Assembly (NCBI GenBank): GCA_958427895.1
Contig: CAUADW010000014.1
Coordinates: 1 to 34,047 of the forward strand
Length of the DNA: 34,047 nucleotides
Origin: an uncultured Collinsella sp.
Lineage (GTDB): Bacteria > Actinomycetota > Coriobacteriia > Coriobacteriales > Coriobacteriaceae
Direction of reading: 5' to 3'
The notes beneath the pieces are model-generated. The model saw only the letters and a list, made by a program, of their open reading frames with translations, ran no database searches and was not told the origin of the DNA. Below, in pieces: positions 9,235 to 18,211 of this stretch. The position numbers and the translations under genes are program-made. Every line of letters begins with the position of its first letter. Positions within the stretch are counted from its first letter, which is position 1.

Positions 9235-10142
9235 TACTGTTCCTCCAATGCTGAGGCTCCGCCGACGATCTCGTTAATCTCGGTCGTGATCGAAGCCTGG
9301 CGCACGCGACTATACGTGCGGGTAAGGGTCGAGATGATCGCGGTGGCGTTTTCCGTCGCGGAGTGCATGGCCTTGCGGCGTGCACCCTGCTCGGCAGCCG
9401 CCGAATCGATCAGGGCCTGGTAGATGACCGTCAGGATATAAGACGGCACAAGCTTGCCGAGAACATGCTCGGGAGAGGGCACGAACTCGAACGTGGACGA
9501 GATGCGCTTAGGGGCGTCGGTCTCGTTCTTACGCGGACCGTGGGCCATAGCGATCATCTCGGGGTCGAGCGGCAACAGATGCTCGACGCGAAGCTCCTGA
9601 TCCACGCGGTTCTTGGCGTGGTGGTAGACAAGCTCGACACGGTCAAGCTCACCGGCACGATACGCATCGCAGATATGAGAGGAGATCATGCGGGCCTGAT
9701 TGAAATCGGGCTCAGAGGAGTTGCCCTCAAAGTGCATGACGACGTTTGCGCGGTCACGGAAATACGTGGCCGGTTTGCGCCCACACGCGATGATCTCGCA
9801 CTCGATGCCGTCGTTCGCCCAAGAAGCGGCGAGCTTTTCGGCCGTGCGCTCCACCGTCGTATTGAAACCGCCGGCAAGGCCGCGGTCCGAGGCAATAACG
9901 ACAATCAGGCCATGCTTGACGCTCTCATGCTTCTGCAGCATGGGATCGGTGCCCGAACAGGAGGCGTCGCCGGCGACCGTCAACATGACGTCGGTCAGCG
10001 CCTCCTTATAGGGCTCGGCCTGCTTGGAGCGATCGAGGGCACGACGGATCTTGGCCGTAGAGACCATCTCCATCGTGCGCGTGATCTGCTTGGTCGTGGT
10101 AACCGAGGAGATTCGCTTCTTAATGTCGCGAAGGTTGGCCAT
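9234..10142 (-). CDS. atpG: ATP synthase F1 gamma subunit
   Basis: Central stalk that turns within the alpha3-beta3 ring. The N-terminal helix MANLRDIKKRISSVTTTKQI and the C-terminal helix (ending SITTEINEIVGGASALEE) are both typical and form the coiled coil; the middle Rossmann-like region holds VIASDRGLAGGFN. Length 302 residues. It starts 5 nt after the atpA stop and overlaps atpD by one base. Confidence 0.96.
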
Positions 10143-10147
10143 GGGGC

Positions 10148-11746
10148 TTAGTTCTCCTCTGATCCAGAAACATCCGAATGGTGCTTGGCCATGAACTGCT
10201 GCTTGAAGTCGCCGATGACGCGCAAGAGCTCAGCCTTGGTGTCATCATCGATCTTCTTGGCGCGAACCTTGTCGAGCAGCGAGCCAAAGCCATTGTCCAT
10301 GTACTCGATGAGCTCGGCACGGAAAGGCAGCACGTCGGCGATCTCCAGGTCATCCAGGAAGCCCTCGTTGCCAGCGAACAGCGTAACGATCTGCTCGCCA
10401 ACCTCAAACGGCTTGTAACGCGGCTGCTTCAGGAGCTCGGTCATGCGAGCACCGTGGGTCAGCTGCTTCTGAGTAGCCTCGTCGAGGTCGGAGCCGAACT
10501 GCGTAAAGCCAGCGAGCTCCTGATAGGAAGCGAGGTCCAGACGGAGGTTGCCGGCGACCTGCTTCATGGCCTTGGTCTGCGCATCGCCACCGACGCGGGA
10601 CACGGAGATACCCACGTCGACTGCCGGGCGCTGACCCTGGAAGAAGAGCTCGGACTGCAGGTAGATCTGACCATCGGTAATGGAAATGACGTTGGTCGGA
10701 ATGTAGGCCGAGACGTCGCCGTCCTGGGTCTCGATGATCGGCAGTGCCGTCATGGAGCCGTAACCGTTCTTCTTGGACATCTTGACGGCACGCTCGAGCA
10801 GACGAGAGTGCAGGTAGAAGATGTCGCCAGGATAGGCCTCGCGTCCGGGCGGACGATGCAGCGTCAGCGACATCTGACGGTAGGCCACAGCCTGCTTGGA
10901 CAGGTCATCGTAGATGACGAGCACGTGGCCGCCGGGGTTGGTCTCGCTGGCGGGCTTGCCGTCCTCGCCGTTGTACATAAAGAACTCGCCAATAGCGGCA
11001 CCGGCCATAGGCGCGATGTACTGCATAGGGGCGGAATCGGCAGCGGTGGCCGAAACGATGATGGTGTAGTCGAGCGCACCGTGCTGAGCGAGGGTCTCGC
11101 GGATGTTGGCAACCGTGGAGGCCTTCTGGCCGATGGCGACATAGATGCAGACCATGCCCTTGCCGCGCTGGTTGAGGATAGCGTCGATGGCGATGGCGGT
11201 CTTACCGGTCTTACGGTCACCGATGATGAGCTCACGCTGACCGCGGCCAATAGGCACCATGGAGTCGATAGCGAGCAGACCGGTCTGAACCGGCTCGCAC
11301 ACCGGGGTACGATCGATGACGCCGGGAGCCTTGAACTCGATGGGGCGACGGTGCGTAGCGACGATGTCGCCCAGGCCGTCGATGGGCTGGCCGAGCGGAT
11401 TGACGACGCGGCCGAGCATGGCACGGCTCACGGGGATATCCATAACGCGGCCAGTGGTGCGGCACTCGTCGCCTTCCTTGATGGAGTCGACGGCACCGAA
11501 CAGAACGGCGCCGACCTCGTCACGGTCAAGGTTCTGGGCAAGGCCGAAGACGGTCTCACCGGTATCGGAGCTCTTGAACTCCAGAAGCTCGCCTGCCATG
11601 GCGCTCTTGAGGCCGGAGACGCGCGCGATGCCGTCGCCTACCTCGTCGACCGTTGAAACCTCATGCGTATCGACCGTCGCGGAGAGGCTCGTGAGCTGCT
11701 CCTGCAGTTTCTTGGCGATATCCTGGGCATTGAGGGTTTCGGACAT
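10148..11746 (-). CDS. atpA: ATP synthase F1 alpha subunit
   Basis: Regulatory nucleotide-binding subunit of F1. P-loop GDRKTGKT at residues 176-183; the alpha signature PAVDVGISVSRVGG is present. At 532 residues it is slightly longer than the E. coli protein (513), mainly at the C-terminus (residues 505-532, acidic). The start ATG overlaps the atpH stop by one base (TAATG), implying coupled translation. Confidence 0.97.
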   Translation of the reverse strand: MSETLNAQDIAKKLQEQLTSLSATVDTHEVSTVDEVGDGIARVSGLKSAMAGELLEFKSSDTGETVFGLAQNLDRDEVGAVLFGAVDSIKEGDECRTTGRVMDIPVSRAMLGRVVNPLGQPIDGLGDIVATHRRPIEFKAPGVIDRTPVCEPVQTGLLAIDSMVPIGRGQRELIIGDRKTGKTAIAIDAILNQRGKGMVCIYVAIGQKASTVANIRETLAQHGALDYTIIVSATAADSAPMQYIAPMAGAAIGEFFMYNGEDGKPASETNPGGHVLVIYDDLSKQAVAYRQMSLTLHRPPGREAYPGDIFYLHSRLLERAVKMSKKNGYGSMTALPIIETQDGDVSAYIPTNVISITDGQIYLQSELFFQGQRPAVDVGISVSRVGGDAQTKAMKQVAGNLRLDLASYQELAGFTQFGSDLDEATQKQLTHGARMTELLKQPRYKPFEVGEQIVTLFAGNEGFLDDLEIADVLPFRAELIEYMDNGFGSLLDKVRAKKIDDDTKAELLRVIGDFKQQFMAKHHSDVSGSEEN

Positions 11747-12222
11747 TAGGCTTCACCTCCGTACGAATTAGCAGAGTTTGCGAGGGTCTCCTGCGCGATG
11801 CGCAGCTGCGTCTTGACGGAAATGTCACGACGCTCGCCGCGGGCCTCGAGCACCAGGCCGCCCACGATAGACGGGTCAACCTGCTCGATAAGGAATACCT
11901 TGCGGCCGAAGTCCTGCTCGCATTTCTTAGTGATGGTTTGACGCAGCTCGTCGTCGAGCGGGATCGCCGTGGTGACGGTCACGCCCACTACATCCTCGTC
12001 TTCCTCGGCAACATACTTAAAGGCAGCTGCCACCTTGGGAAGAAGGTCGAGCTGGTCGCGCTTGGACATGGTGTCGAGCACGGCGATGATCTCGGGGCTG
12101 GCAGAAGCCAAGCGCTCGATCATCTCGAGGTCCTCGAACACATGGTTCTCGGCCTTGGCGGCTTCCAAAAGGGAACGCGCGTAGGTCTCGAGCACCTTGT
12201 CCTGATAGCGGCTAGTCGGCAT
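11746..12222 (-). CDS. atpH: ATP synthase delta subunit (OSCP)
   Basis: Peripheral-stalk subunit joining F1 to the b subunits. An N-terminal helical domain (about 1-100; ARSLLEAAKAE near residue 15) is followed by the C-terminal signature VDPSIVGGLVLEARGERRD, typical of OSCP/delta. At 158 residues it is about 20 shorter than the common length, the shortening lying between the two domains. It overlaps atpF by 11 nt at its start and atpA by one base at its end. Confidence 0.93.
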   Translation of the reverse strand: MPTSRYQDKVLETYARSLLEAAKAENHVFEDLEMIERLASASPEIIAVLDTMSKRDQLDLLPKVAAAFKYVAEEDEDVVGVTVTTAIPLDDELRQTITKKCEQDFGRKVFLIEQVDPSIVGGLVLEARGERRDISVKTQLRIAQETLANSANSYGGEA

Positions 12223-12814
12223 TCAGGCTACCTGCTTCCTGGATGTAGCGCTCGATGAGCTTCTTCTGCTCAGCATCGTCCTCGAGTGCCTCGCCCACGA
12301 TCTTGGTGGCGACGGCAACGGACAGGTCGGCGATGGAGCTCGCGGCACCGGCGTAGATGGACTTGCGCTCGTCCTCGACGGTCGTATGGGCCTTGGCGAT
12401 GATCTCCTCGGCCTCCTTGTGAGCAGCCTCGATGATACGGGCACGCTCGGACTCGGCGTCCTTACGGGCCTCGAGAACGATGTCGGCAGCCTGACGACGG
12501 GCGTCGGTGACGATCGAGTCGGACTCAGCGCGCTTGGCGATAGCCTCCTGCTTGGTCTTCTCGGCCTCGTCGAGGCTCTCCTCGATCTTCTTGCCGCGCT
12601 CCTCCATGGTTTTCATGATGCCCGGCAGGGCGACCTTGGCCAGCACGATCCAGATAATCAGGAAGGCGATAAGCGCCGGGATGAACTCCGCCATCTTAGG
12701 GATGAGGATGTCCGCACCGGCGGCGCCGTCCTCGGCGAACGCGGAAACCGGCATGAGCAGCGCGGCCGCGGACGCGGAGAGTGCGATCGCGCTCTTCTGG
12801 GATGAAAGATTCAT
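12212..12814 (-). CDS. atpF: ATP synthase Fo b subunit
   Basis: Peripheral-stalk subunit: one membrane helix (about 45-63) followed by a long charged coiled coil (70-190). Unusually, residues 1-27 look like a cleavable signal peptide, with a hydrophobic Ala/Leu run ending PVSAFA before EDG, ahead of the true anchor helix. Bacterial b subunits normally begin with the anchor itself. Length 200 residues versus 156 in E. coli. A GGAG lies about 10 nt before ATG at 12814. It follows atpE by 15 nt. Confidence 0.93.
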   Translation of the reverse strand: MNLSSQKSAIALSASAAALLMPVSAFAEDGAAGADILIPKMAEFIPALIAFLIIWIVLAKVALPGIMKTMEERGKKIEESLDEAEKTKQEAIAKRAESDSIVTDARRQAADIVLEARKDAESERARIIEAAHKEAEEIIAKAHTTVEDERKSIYAGAASSIADLSVAVATKIVGEALEDDAEQKKLIERYIQEAGSLNAD

Positions 12815-12829
12815 ACTTGACGCTCCGTG

Positions 12830-13024
12830 CTATTTAACGATCAGCGCGACAACGAAGCCGATCAGAGCCAGAGCCTCGCCGAAAGCGGAGCCCATGATGA
12901 AGACGGTGAACACGCGGCCCTGGACCTCAGGCTGACGGGCCATAGCACCCGTAGCACCCAGAGCAGACAGGCCGATAGCAAGACCAGCGCCGATAACACC
13001 GAGACCGTAACCGATAACTCCCAC
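12830..13024 (-). CDS. atpE: ATP synthase Fo c subunit
   Basis: Proteolipid of the rotor ring: two membrane helices joined by the polar loop Arg30-Gln31-Pro32. The ion-binding carboxylate is Glu50 in GSAFGEALAL. Sodium-type rings have a Gln in helix 1 and a Ser or Thr after the Glu; here Ala follows and no such Gln is present, so proton coupling is inferred. At 64 residues it is short for the family. GTG at 13024 follows an excellent ribosome site, AAAGGAGG, fitting the high copy number needed. Confidence 0.95.
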   Translation of the reverse strand: MGVIGYGLGVIGAGLAIGLSALGATGAMARQPEVQGRVFTVFIMGSAFGEALALIGFVVALIVK

Positions 13025-13148
13025 GATTCCTCCTTTGTCGTGCGTGTCTTATTTCACGCAGGATAACCTTTTTATAACTGCCGGGCTCCATGGGTACGGG
13101 CACCGGCGGTTTAACGAATTGCCTTACCTTTAAGGCGCGAACGGAAGA

Positions 13149-13952
13149 CTACTCCTCCTCCGCGACCTCCTCTGCCTCGGAGACATACACGGCGGTAAGG
13201 ACCGTGAAGACGTAAGCCTGGATGGCGCCGACCACAAGCTCGATCGCATAGATCAGGATGAGAATGGCAAGCCAGGCCAGCGAAGGCAGGGCGCCGACGG
13301 CGTGGGCCGCGGAAACCTGCTGAAGCAGCGGCTGCATGAACATGCTCGCCATGATGGCGAACGAGCCCATGACCACGTGTCCTGCGAACATGTTGCAGAA
13401 CAGACGGACGGCGAGCGTGATGAGGCGCAGGAAGGTCGAGAAAAGCTCGACGACCCACACGAGCACGTTCATCGGGAAGCTCACGCCCTGCGGAGCGAGG
13501 CTCTTGATGTAGCCGATCACGCCGTGAGCCTTGCATCCGTAGTAGATGAAGTACACGAAGGCGAAGATGGCGAGCGCGGCGGTGGAGCCGATTGCGCCGG
13601 TGCCGGGCTTCATTCCCGGAATCAGGCCGATCATGTTGTTGATCAGGATGAACAGGAAAAGCGAGCACAGGAACGGGAAGTGCTTCTTCCAGTTCTCACC
13701 CACGACGCCCTTGCCGATATCGTTCTCGACGTACTCGATGATGTACTCGAAACCGTTGACGAAGAAGCCCTTGGGAACCAAAGTCTGCTTCTTCTTGAAC
13801 ACGGCCAGGACGATCAGGAGCACGATCGTGGAGACGATCAGCCAAAACGAGTACTGCGTGATGCCGCAGCTCAGATCGCCCACGACAGGGGTGGAGCTGA
13901 ACTCGCTGACCAGATGATTAATCTCATCAGGCAGCTTTTCAAAAATTTCCAC
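13149..13952 (-). CDS. atpB: ATP synthase Fo a subunit
   Basis: Stator subunit that carries the proton half-channels beside the c ring. The essential arginine is Arg183 in AVRLFCNMFAGH, and Gln245 in GAIQAY matches the conserved Gln of the last helix. Five to six membrane helices, with an acidic C-terminus (ending EAEEVAEEE). Length 267. The start is GTG at 13952 with AAAGG about 7 nt upstream, overlapping the end of atpI. A 124-nt gap follows before atpE, holding only a small GCCTT/AAGGC hairpin and the atpE ribosome site. Confidence 0.95.
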   Translation of the reverse strand: MEIFEKLPDEINHLVSEFSSTPVVGDLSCGITQYSFWLIVSTIVLLIVLAVFKKKQTLVPKGFFVNGFEYIIEYVENDIGKGVVGENWKKHFPFLCSLFLFILINNMIGLIPGMKPGTGAIGSTAALAIFAFVYFIYYGCKAHGVIGYIKSLAPQGVSFPMNVLVWVVELFSTFLRLITLAVRLFCNMFAGHVVMGSFAIMASMFMQPLLQQVSAAHAVGALPSLAWLAILILIYAIELVVGAIQAYVFTVLTAVYVSEAEEVAEEE

Positions 13953-13955
13953 GAC

Positions 13956-14267
13956 TTACCTTTCGACCTCATGAGGATCTCGCAGCGCCTTGGCGACGCG
14001 AACCGCGCAGGCGGCCATAAAGGCCACGAAGCCGATCGCCTCGCCCAGGAGGAACATGCGAAATGCCTCTCCGAACAACACAAACACAACCAAGGTAAAG
14101 ACAAGCAACGCGATTGCCGAGACCGCGAGACTCACCATACCCTTGAGCATGTCCGCATTCTGCTTATCGTCAAGAACCGGCTTGAGCGTAAAGACAAAGG
14201 GAAGGAAGGCAATCGCGCCCGCGATGGCACCTGCAACGATAGCGAGCAGATCGGCTATCTGAAACAC
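13956..14267 (-). CDS. AtpI-like ATP synthase membrane protein I
   Basis: Small membrane protein with about four hydrophobic helices (roughly residues 8-28, 43-63, 65-80 and 78-95) that heads the ATP synthase operon, where AtpI or the related AtpZ/AtpI proteins usually sit and help c-ring assembly. Assignment rests on position and membrane pattern rather than on a strong motif. The frame opens at a GTG at 14279, but a GTG at 14267 has GAGG 6 nt upstream and is preferred, giving 103 residues. It ends 3 nt before atpB. Confidence 0.7.
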   Translation of the reverse strand: MFQIADLLAIVAGAIAGAIAFLPFVFTLKPVLDDKQNADMLKGMVSLAVSAIALLVFTLVVFVLFGEAFRMFLLGEAIGFVAFMAACAVRVAKALRDPHEVER

Positions 14268-14329
14268 TGGCGTCCTCACTTTCCTTTTTTATCGCCTCAC
14301 AGGACAGTTCCCGCCAAACATTGGTGACT

Positions 14330-14357
14330 ATTGTACGAGCCAATCGCTAAAGTACAA
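14330..14357 (-). promoter_or_regulatory. atpI: Probable promoter of the ATP synthase operon
   Basis: On the minus strand TTGTAC (14357-14352) and TACAAT (14335-14330) are 16 bp apart, about 63 nt upstream of the AtpI start. The -10 matches five of six bases; the -35 is weaker. A small hairpin, AACCGA with TCGGTT, lies just upstream. Confidence 0.55.
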
Positions 14358-14472
14358 CCGAAAAAGCATCGGTTAATACGCACCTGTTCGTTTTCTTAAG
14401 ACCTTCTTTATGCCGCAGGTACGGTAATACGTTTTTCTCGAACCCTGCAGGGCAAAACGTCCGTTAACAGGA

Positions 14473-14507
14473 GTGCGCGCGGTCGCCTTTTGTTCGACCG
14501 CGCGCAC
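14473..14507. terminator. Strong hairpin after upp
   Basis: GTGCGCGCGGTCG (14473-14485) pairs perfectly over 13 bp with CGACCGCGCGCAC (14495-14507) around a 9-nt loop. It lies about 40 nt after the upp stop. On the minus strand no clear T run follows; the plus-strand side is followed by CGTTTCTTCG. Probably the end of the upp transcript, though perhaps Rho-assisted. Confidence 0.6.
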
Positions 14508-14549
14508 CGTTTCTTCGTATTTGCAGCCGCGGCCGTCTTAGCCCAGCGA

Positions 14550-15197
14550 CTAGAGCGTGCCGTAGATGCGGTCGCCGGCGTCGCCGAGACCGGGAACGAT
14601 GTAGGCAGCCTCGTTGAGATGGTCGTCGATGGCGCAGGTATAGATATGCACATCGGGATCCTTCTCAGTCAGCGACTTGAGGCCCTCGGGGGCCGCGACG
14701 ATGCACAGCATGCGGATGTCCTTGACACCGCGCCCGCGCAGGTAGCTGATGGCCATCTCGGCCGAACCGCCCGTGGCGAGCATGGGGTCGACGACCAGGC
14801 AGATGCGCTGGTCGATATCCTTGGGCATCTTGCAGTAATACTCGTGCGGCTCGTGGGTGACCTCGTCGCGCTCCATGCCGATGTGGCCCACGCGAGCGGA
14901 GGGCACCAGGTCGAGGATACCGTCGACCATGCCAAGGCCCGCACGCAGGATGGGCACGATGGCGAGTTTCTTGCCGGCAAGCTGTTTGAACGTGGCGGTA
15001 GTGATGGGGGTCTCGACCTCGACGTCTTCCATAGGCAGGTCGCGCATGGCCTCGTAGCCGTCAAAAAGCGCGAGTTCGCGCACGAGCTGACGGAACTGGT
15101 TGGTGCCGGTGTTTTTGTCGCGCAGGATCGACAGCTTGTGCTGGACGAGCGGATGATCGACAAGCGTCACACGGGACGCATCGTAGGTGACGGTCAT
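14550..15197 (-). CDS. upp: Uracil phosphoribosyltransferase
   Basis: Pyrimidine salvage: uracil plus PRPP gives UMP. The PRPP loop VVDPMLATGGSA (residues 135-146) and the C-terminal uracil site GLGDAGDRIYGT (203-214) are intact. Length 215, normal. The frame is open to 15257, but ATG at 15197 gives the family N-terminus (TLVDHPLVQHKLSILRD follows) and has AAGGGG upstream, somewhat far at about 11 nt. The gene appears to be a single unit between glpK and the atp operon. Confidence 0.96.
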   Translation of the reverse strand: MTVTYDASRVTLVDHPLVQHKLSILRDKNTGTNQFRQLVRELALFDGYEAMRDLPMEDVEVETPITTATFKQLAGKKLAIVPILRAGLGMVDGILDLVPSARVGHIGMERDEVTHEPHEYYCKMPKDIDQRICLVVDPMLATGGSAEMAISYLRGRGVKDIRMLCIVAAPEGLKSLTEKDPDVHIYTCAIDDHLNEAAYIVPGLGDAGDRIYGTL

Positions 15198-15320
15198 GGG
15201 TTGATTGCCCCTTTCGTTGCAGCCGCAAAACGGCCTTGCTGACAAGGCGCGCAGCAATGTTGCCGCCGCACGCCATGCATAAGTTTAGCGGTTTGTTGTA
15301 TCGAGCAGCCCATCGCAGCC

Positions 15321-16862
15321 CTACTGTGCGGTACTGAGCGAGCGCTTGACTGCATCACGCCAGCCCGCAAGGTTTTGCTCGCGACGCTCGGCGGACATAT
15401 GGGGAAGGAAGGTCCTAACGATCTGGGCATTTTGCTCCAGCTCTTCAAGGTCTTCCCAATAGCCGACGGCAAGACCCGCCAAGTACGCGGCACCGATTGC
15501 CGTGGTCTCCACCGTCTCGCATTGCAGCACGGGGATATCCAGCAGGTCGGCCTGGAATTGCATGATGAACTCGTTGCGCGAGGCACCGCCATCGACAGAC
15601 AGGCGCTCAATCGAAAGCCCCACGTCCTGCTCCATGGCGCGCAGCACGTCGTAGCTCTGATATGCCATGGATTCGCAGGCGGCACGTACGATGGTCGCAC
15701 GGCTCGAGGCGCCGGTCAGACCGCACACGATACCGCGGGCATGCGGGTCCCACCAGGGAGCACCCAAACCTGCAAAGGCGGGAACGAAGTAGCAGCCCTC
15801 GTTGTCGCTAATCGAAGCGGCGAGTTGTGCCGACTCGCTCACGCTCGAGATGATGCCCATGTTGTTGCGAAGCCAGTTCATCGTTGAACCGGCGGCAAAA
15901 ATAGAGCCCTCGAGCGCATAGCTGACTTTGCCGTCCGCAGCGATACCGATGGTGGAGACCAGGCCATTCTTGGATTCGACGATCTCGTCACCGGTGTTCA
16001 TGAGCATAAAGCAGCCCGTGCCATAGGTGTTTTTGGTCTGGCCGGGATAGAAGCAGCAGTGGCCGAACAGCGATGCCTGCTGGTCGCCCGCCACGCCCAT
16101 GATGGGCGGCATGTTGGTCATGATGTCGCTCGCGACGCGGCCGTAGTCGCCCGAGCTCCAGCGAACCTCGGGCATCATGGAACGTGGAACGTCAAAGAGC
16201 GCCAGCAGGTCGTCGTCCCAATCGAGCGTATGGATATTAAAGAGTGCCGTGCGGCTGGCATTGGTGTAGTCGGTGGCAAAGACCTGGCCGCCGGTGAGGT
16301 TGTAGATGAGCCAGGTGTCGATGGTGCCAAACATGAGGTCGCCCGCCGCCGCGCTCTCGCGTGCGCCGTCGACGTTGTCGAGAATCCACTGCACCTTGGA
16401 GGCCGAGAAATACGGGTCAAGCGTAAGTCCCGTGCGGGAGCGCACCAGCTCCTCGCAACCCTGTTCAACCAACGCGTCGATCGCCGGCGCGGTACGACGG
16501 CACTGCCATACGATGGCGTTATAGATGGGCTGGCCGCTCACGCGGTCCCAGACCACCGTGGTCTCGCGCTGGTTGGAGATGCCGATGGCGGCGATGCGAT
16601 CGGAATGGATGCCGCTCTTAAACTGAACCTCCATCATCACGCCGATCTGGCTGGCAAGCACCTCCGTGGGATCCTGCTCCACCCAGCCGGGGCGCGGGAA
16701 GCTGGTTTTGACGCTACGACGCGCCTGGGCAACGATGCAGCCGTATTCGTCGACAATGGCCGCGAGTACCGAGGTAGTGCCGCAGTCGAGCGCCATGATG
16801 TAGGAACCGCCAAAGTTAAACGAGGCATCTTCCATGCCCAGGCTGCCCAGATTCAACGACAT
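15321..16862 (-). CDS. glpK: Glycerol kinase
   Basis: FGGY-family kinase converting glycerol and ATP to glycerol 3-phosphate. Two actin-like domains: the N-terminal phosphate loop LDCGTTS (25-31; Cys where Gln is usual), the glycerol-site stretch GISNQRETT (about 98-106) and TDYTNASRT, then the C-terminal ATP site with VDGGASRNEF. Length 513, about 10 longer at the N-terminus than E. coli GlpK. ATG at 16862 has GAAGGG about 8 nt upstream. It follows the tsaC-like gene by 13 nt and is probably cotranscribed. No glycerol facilitator gene is beside it. Confidence 0.95.
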   Translation of the reverse strand: MSLNLGSLGMEDASFNFGGSYIMALDCGTTSVLAAIVDEYGCIVAQARRSVKTSFPRPGWVEQDPTEVLASQIGVMMEVQFKSGIHSDRIAAIGISNQRETTVVWDRVSGQPIYNAIVWQCRRTAPAIDALVEQGCEELVRSRTGLTLDPYFSASKVQWILDNVDGARESAAAGDLMFGTIDTWLIYNLTGGQVFATDYTNASRTALFNIHTLDWDDDLLALFDVPRSMMPEVRWSSGDYGRVASDIMTNMPPIMGVAGDQQASLFGHCCFYPGQTKNTYGTGCFMLMNTGDEIVESKNGLVSTIGIAADGKVSYALEGSIFAAGSTMNWLRNNMGIISSVSESAQLAASISDNEGCYFVPAFAGLGAPWWDPHARGIVCGLTGASSRATIVRAACESMAYQSYDVLRAMEQDVGLSIERLSVDGGASRNEFIMQFQADLLDIPVLQCETVETTAIGAAYLAGLAVGYWEDLEELEQNAQIVRTFLPHMSAERREQNLAGWRDAVKRSLSTAQ

Positions 16863-16875
16863 CGCTTACACCCTT

Positions 16876-17619
16876 CTATTGCATCGGGTCGGACAGGACC
16901 CGCTCGATCTCTGATGCGGGAAGTGCGCCTTGGCGCAGGATCTGGAGCCCGCCGTGCTGGAACGACACGATGGTCGAGGCGTCGCGACACGGGGTCTCAC
17001 CGGCGTCGACGGCAACATCGACCCCCTCCAGGATGCGACCCTCGACGGCGGCAAAGCTTGCCGGCGAAGGCGCGCCGTGCGTGTTGGCGCTCGTGCAGGC
17101 AAGGGGACTGCCGCAGGCGCGGATGAGCGCTTGGACCACGGGAGAGGCCGAAGCGCGCAGGGCCACGGTGTCGTCGGCAGCGCGCATAAAGGTCGGCACG
17201 CAGGGGGCTGCCTTGACCACGATAGTCAGGGCTCCCGGCCAGCATCGTCGCGCGAGTACGCGGGCATCTTCCGGGATATCCACGCCATAGCGGTCGAGTG
17301 CTTCGACGCCATCGACCAGCCAAGCGACGGTTTGCGTGAGCTCACGTTGCTTGAGAGTGAAGATACGGCGATAGCCGGTGCCGAGCGCAGGAACTGCGGC
17401 GCCATTGACGGCAGCCTGCGGATCGCGCGGCCACGATGGGAATTCGCTTGTATCTTGGGGCACGGCGCCCGAGAAGGCGTTGACTGCCACGGCGACACCG
17501 TAGACGGTCTCGGTCGGAATCAAGGCCAGGCCGCCGCGGCCGAGCACCTCGGCCGTGCGCTCGACGGCAAGCCGATGCGGCTCGCGCGTTCCCTCGTATA
17601 CCCGATAGACCGTCTGCAT
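16876..17619 (-). CDS. L-threonylcarbamoyladenylate synthase, TsaC/YrdC/Sua5 type
   Basis: Makes threonylcarbamoyl-AMP for the t6A modification of tRNA. Signatures: LIPTETVYGVAV near residue 34, IFTLKQRE (the Lys and Arg of the KxR motif), ACTSANTHGAPSP and DASTIVSF near residue 215. It carries only the YrdC domain, not the Sua5 domain. Between VYGVAV and IFTLKQRE there are about 40 residues where most relatives have about 15, an insertion containing SEFPSWPRDPQAAVNG. ATG at 17619 is used. It is the first gene of a pair with glpK. No specific promoter is convincing in the 134 nt upstream. Confidence 0.85.
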   Translation of the reverse strand: MQTVYRVYEGTREPHRLAVERTAEVLGRGGLALIPTETVYGVAVAVNAFSGAVPQDTSEFPSWPRDPQAAVNGAAVPALGTGYRRIFTLKQRELTQTVAWLVDGVEALDRYGVDIPEDARVLARRCWPGALTIVVKAAPCVPTFMRAADDTVALRASASPVVQALIRACGSPLACTSANTHGAPSPASFAAVEGRILEGVDVAVDAGETPCRDASTIVSFQHGGLQILRQGALPASEIERVLSDPMQ

Positions 17620-17753
17620 GTGTATGCCAGCCCCTTACGCTCCGGTGCAAGTTTGTTTACTGTGGGGCATTCTCGCACGAAACATTCAACCTATTTGCCC
17701 AGAGCGCATGTTGGTTTGGTGAGCGGCTCTAGTAGTCGGTGAAAGTGAGGGGG

Positions 17754-18200
17754 TTATTGGACTGCGACGAACTTCTTTGGCCTGCCGGCGTGGCGTTTTT
17801 GGGCGGCGTAGCGCTCGATGCTGTCTATCGTTATCATCCGACGGCCGTCGACGAGTTCAACATCGAGCTTTCCGGCTTTGACCAGTGCGGTAATCCGCGG
17901 AGCGGAGACTTTGAGGTCCAGCGCTGCGTCTTTAAATGTTCGGCACGCCGCTTCCCGAGCGTCCTCGTGGTCGATTTCGACTGAAAGGGCCACGACCTCG
18001 GCCGAGTGTTCGTACCCTGCCGGAGTCAAACCGTTGTTGAGGTCGTCGGCCAAAAACGCCATCAGCGCCTCGGTGGCATGGGCAATCGCTTCTTCGCGCG
18101 TATCGCCATCGGCAAAGGCGCCGGGAATCTGCGGGAAGCTGGCGCAGTAACCGTCGTCTTCTTTTATGAGAACGCAGTCATAGGTAAATCGCTGCCTCAT
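17754..18200 (-). CDS. hicB: HicB-family antitoxin with DNA-binding C-terminus
   Basis: Antitoxin partner of HicA. Residues 1-75 form the degenerate RNase H-like HicB fold (YCASFPQIPGAFADGDTREE is the family core); residues 85-140 look like a small winged-helix/excisionase-type DNA-binding segment (RITALVKAGK, then DGRRMITIDSIERYA), which would let it bind its own promoter. ATG at 18200 has GGAGG just upstream; the frame extends to 18245 but without a ribosome site. It starts 11 nt after hicA, the usual toxin-first order for this family. Confidence 0.85.
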   Translation of the reverse strand: MRQRFTYDCVLIKEDDGYCASFPQIPGAFADGDTREEAIAHATEALMAFLADDLNNGLTPAGYEHSAEVVALSVEIDHEDAREAACRTFKDAALDLKVSAPRITALVKAGKLDVELVDGRRMITIDSIERYAAQKRHAGRPKKFVAVQ

Positions 18201-18211
18201 TTTGCCTCCAA

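Noticed and set aside
10178..11656. A 492-codon plus-strand frame opposite atpA
   Set aside because: Same antisense artefact; atpA is unmistakable.
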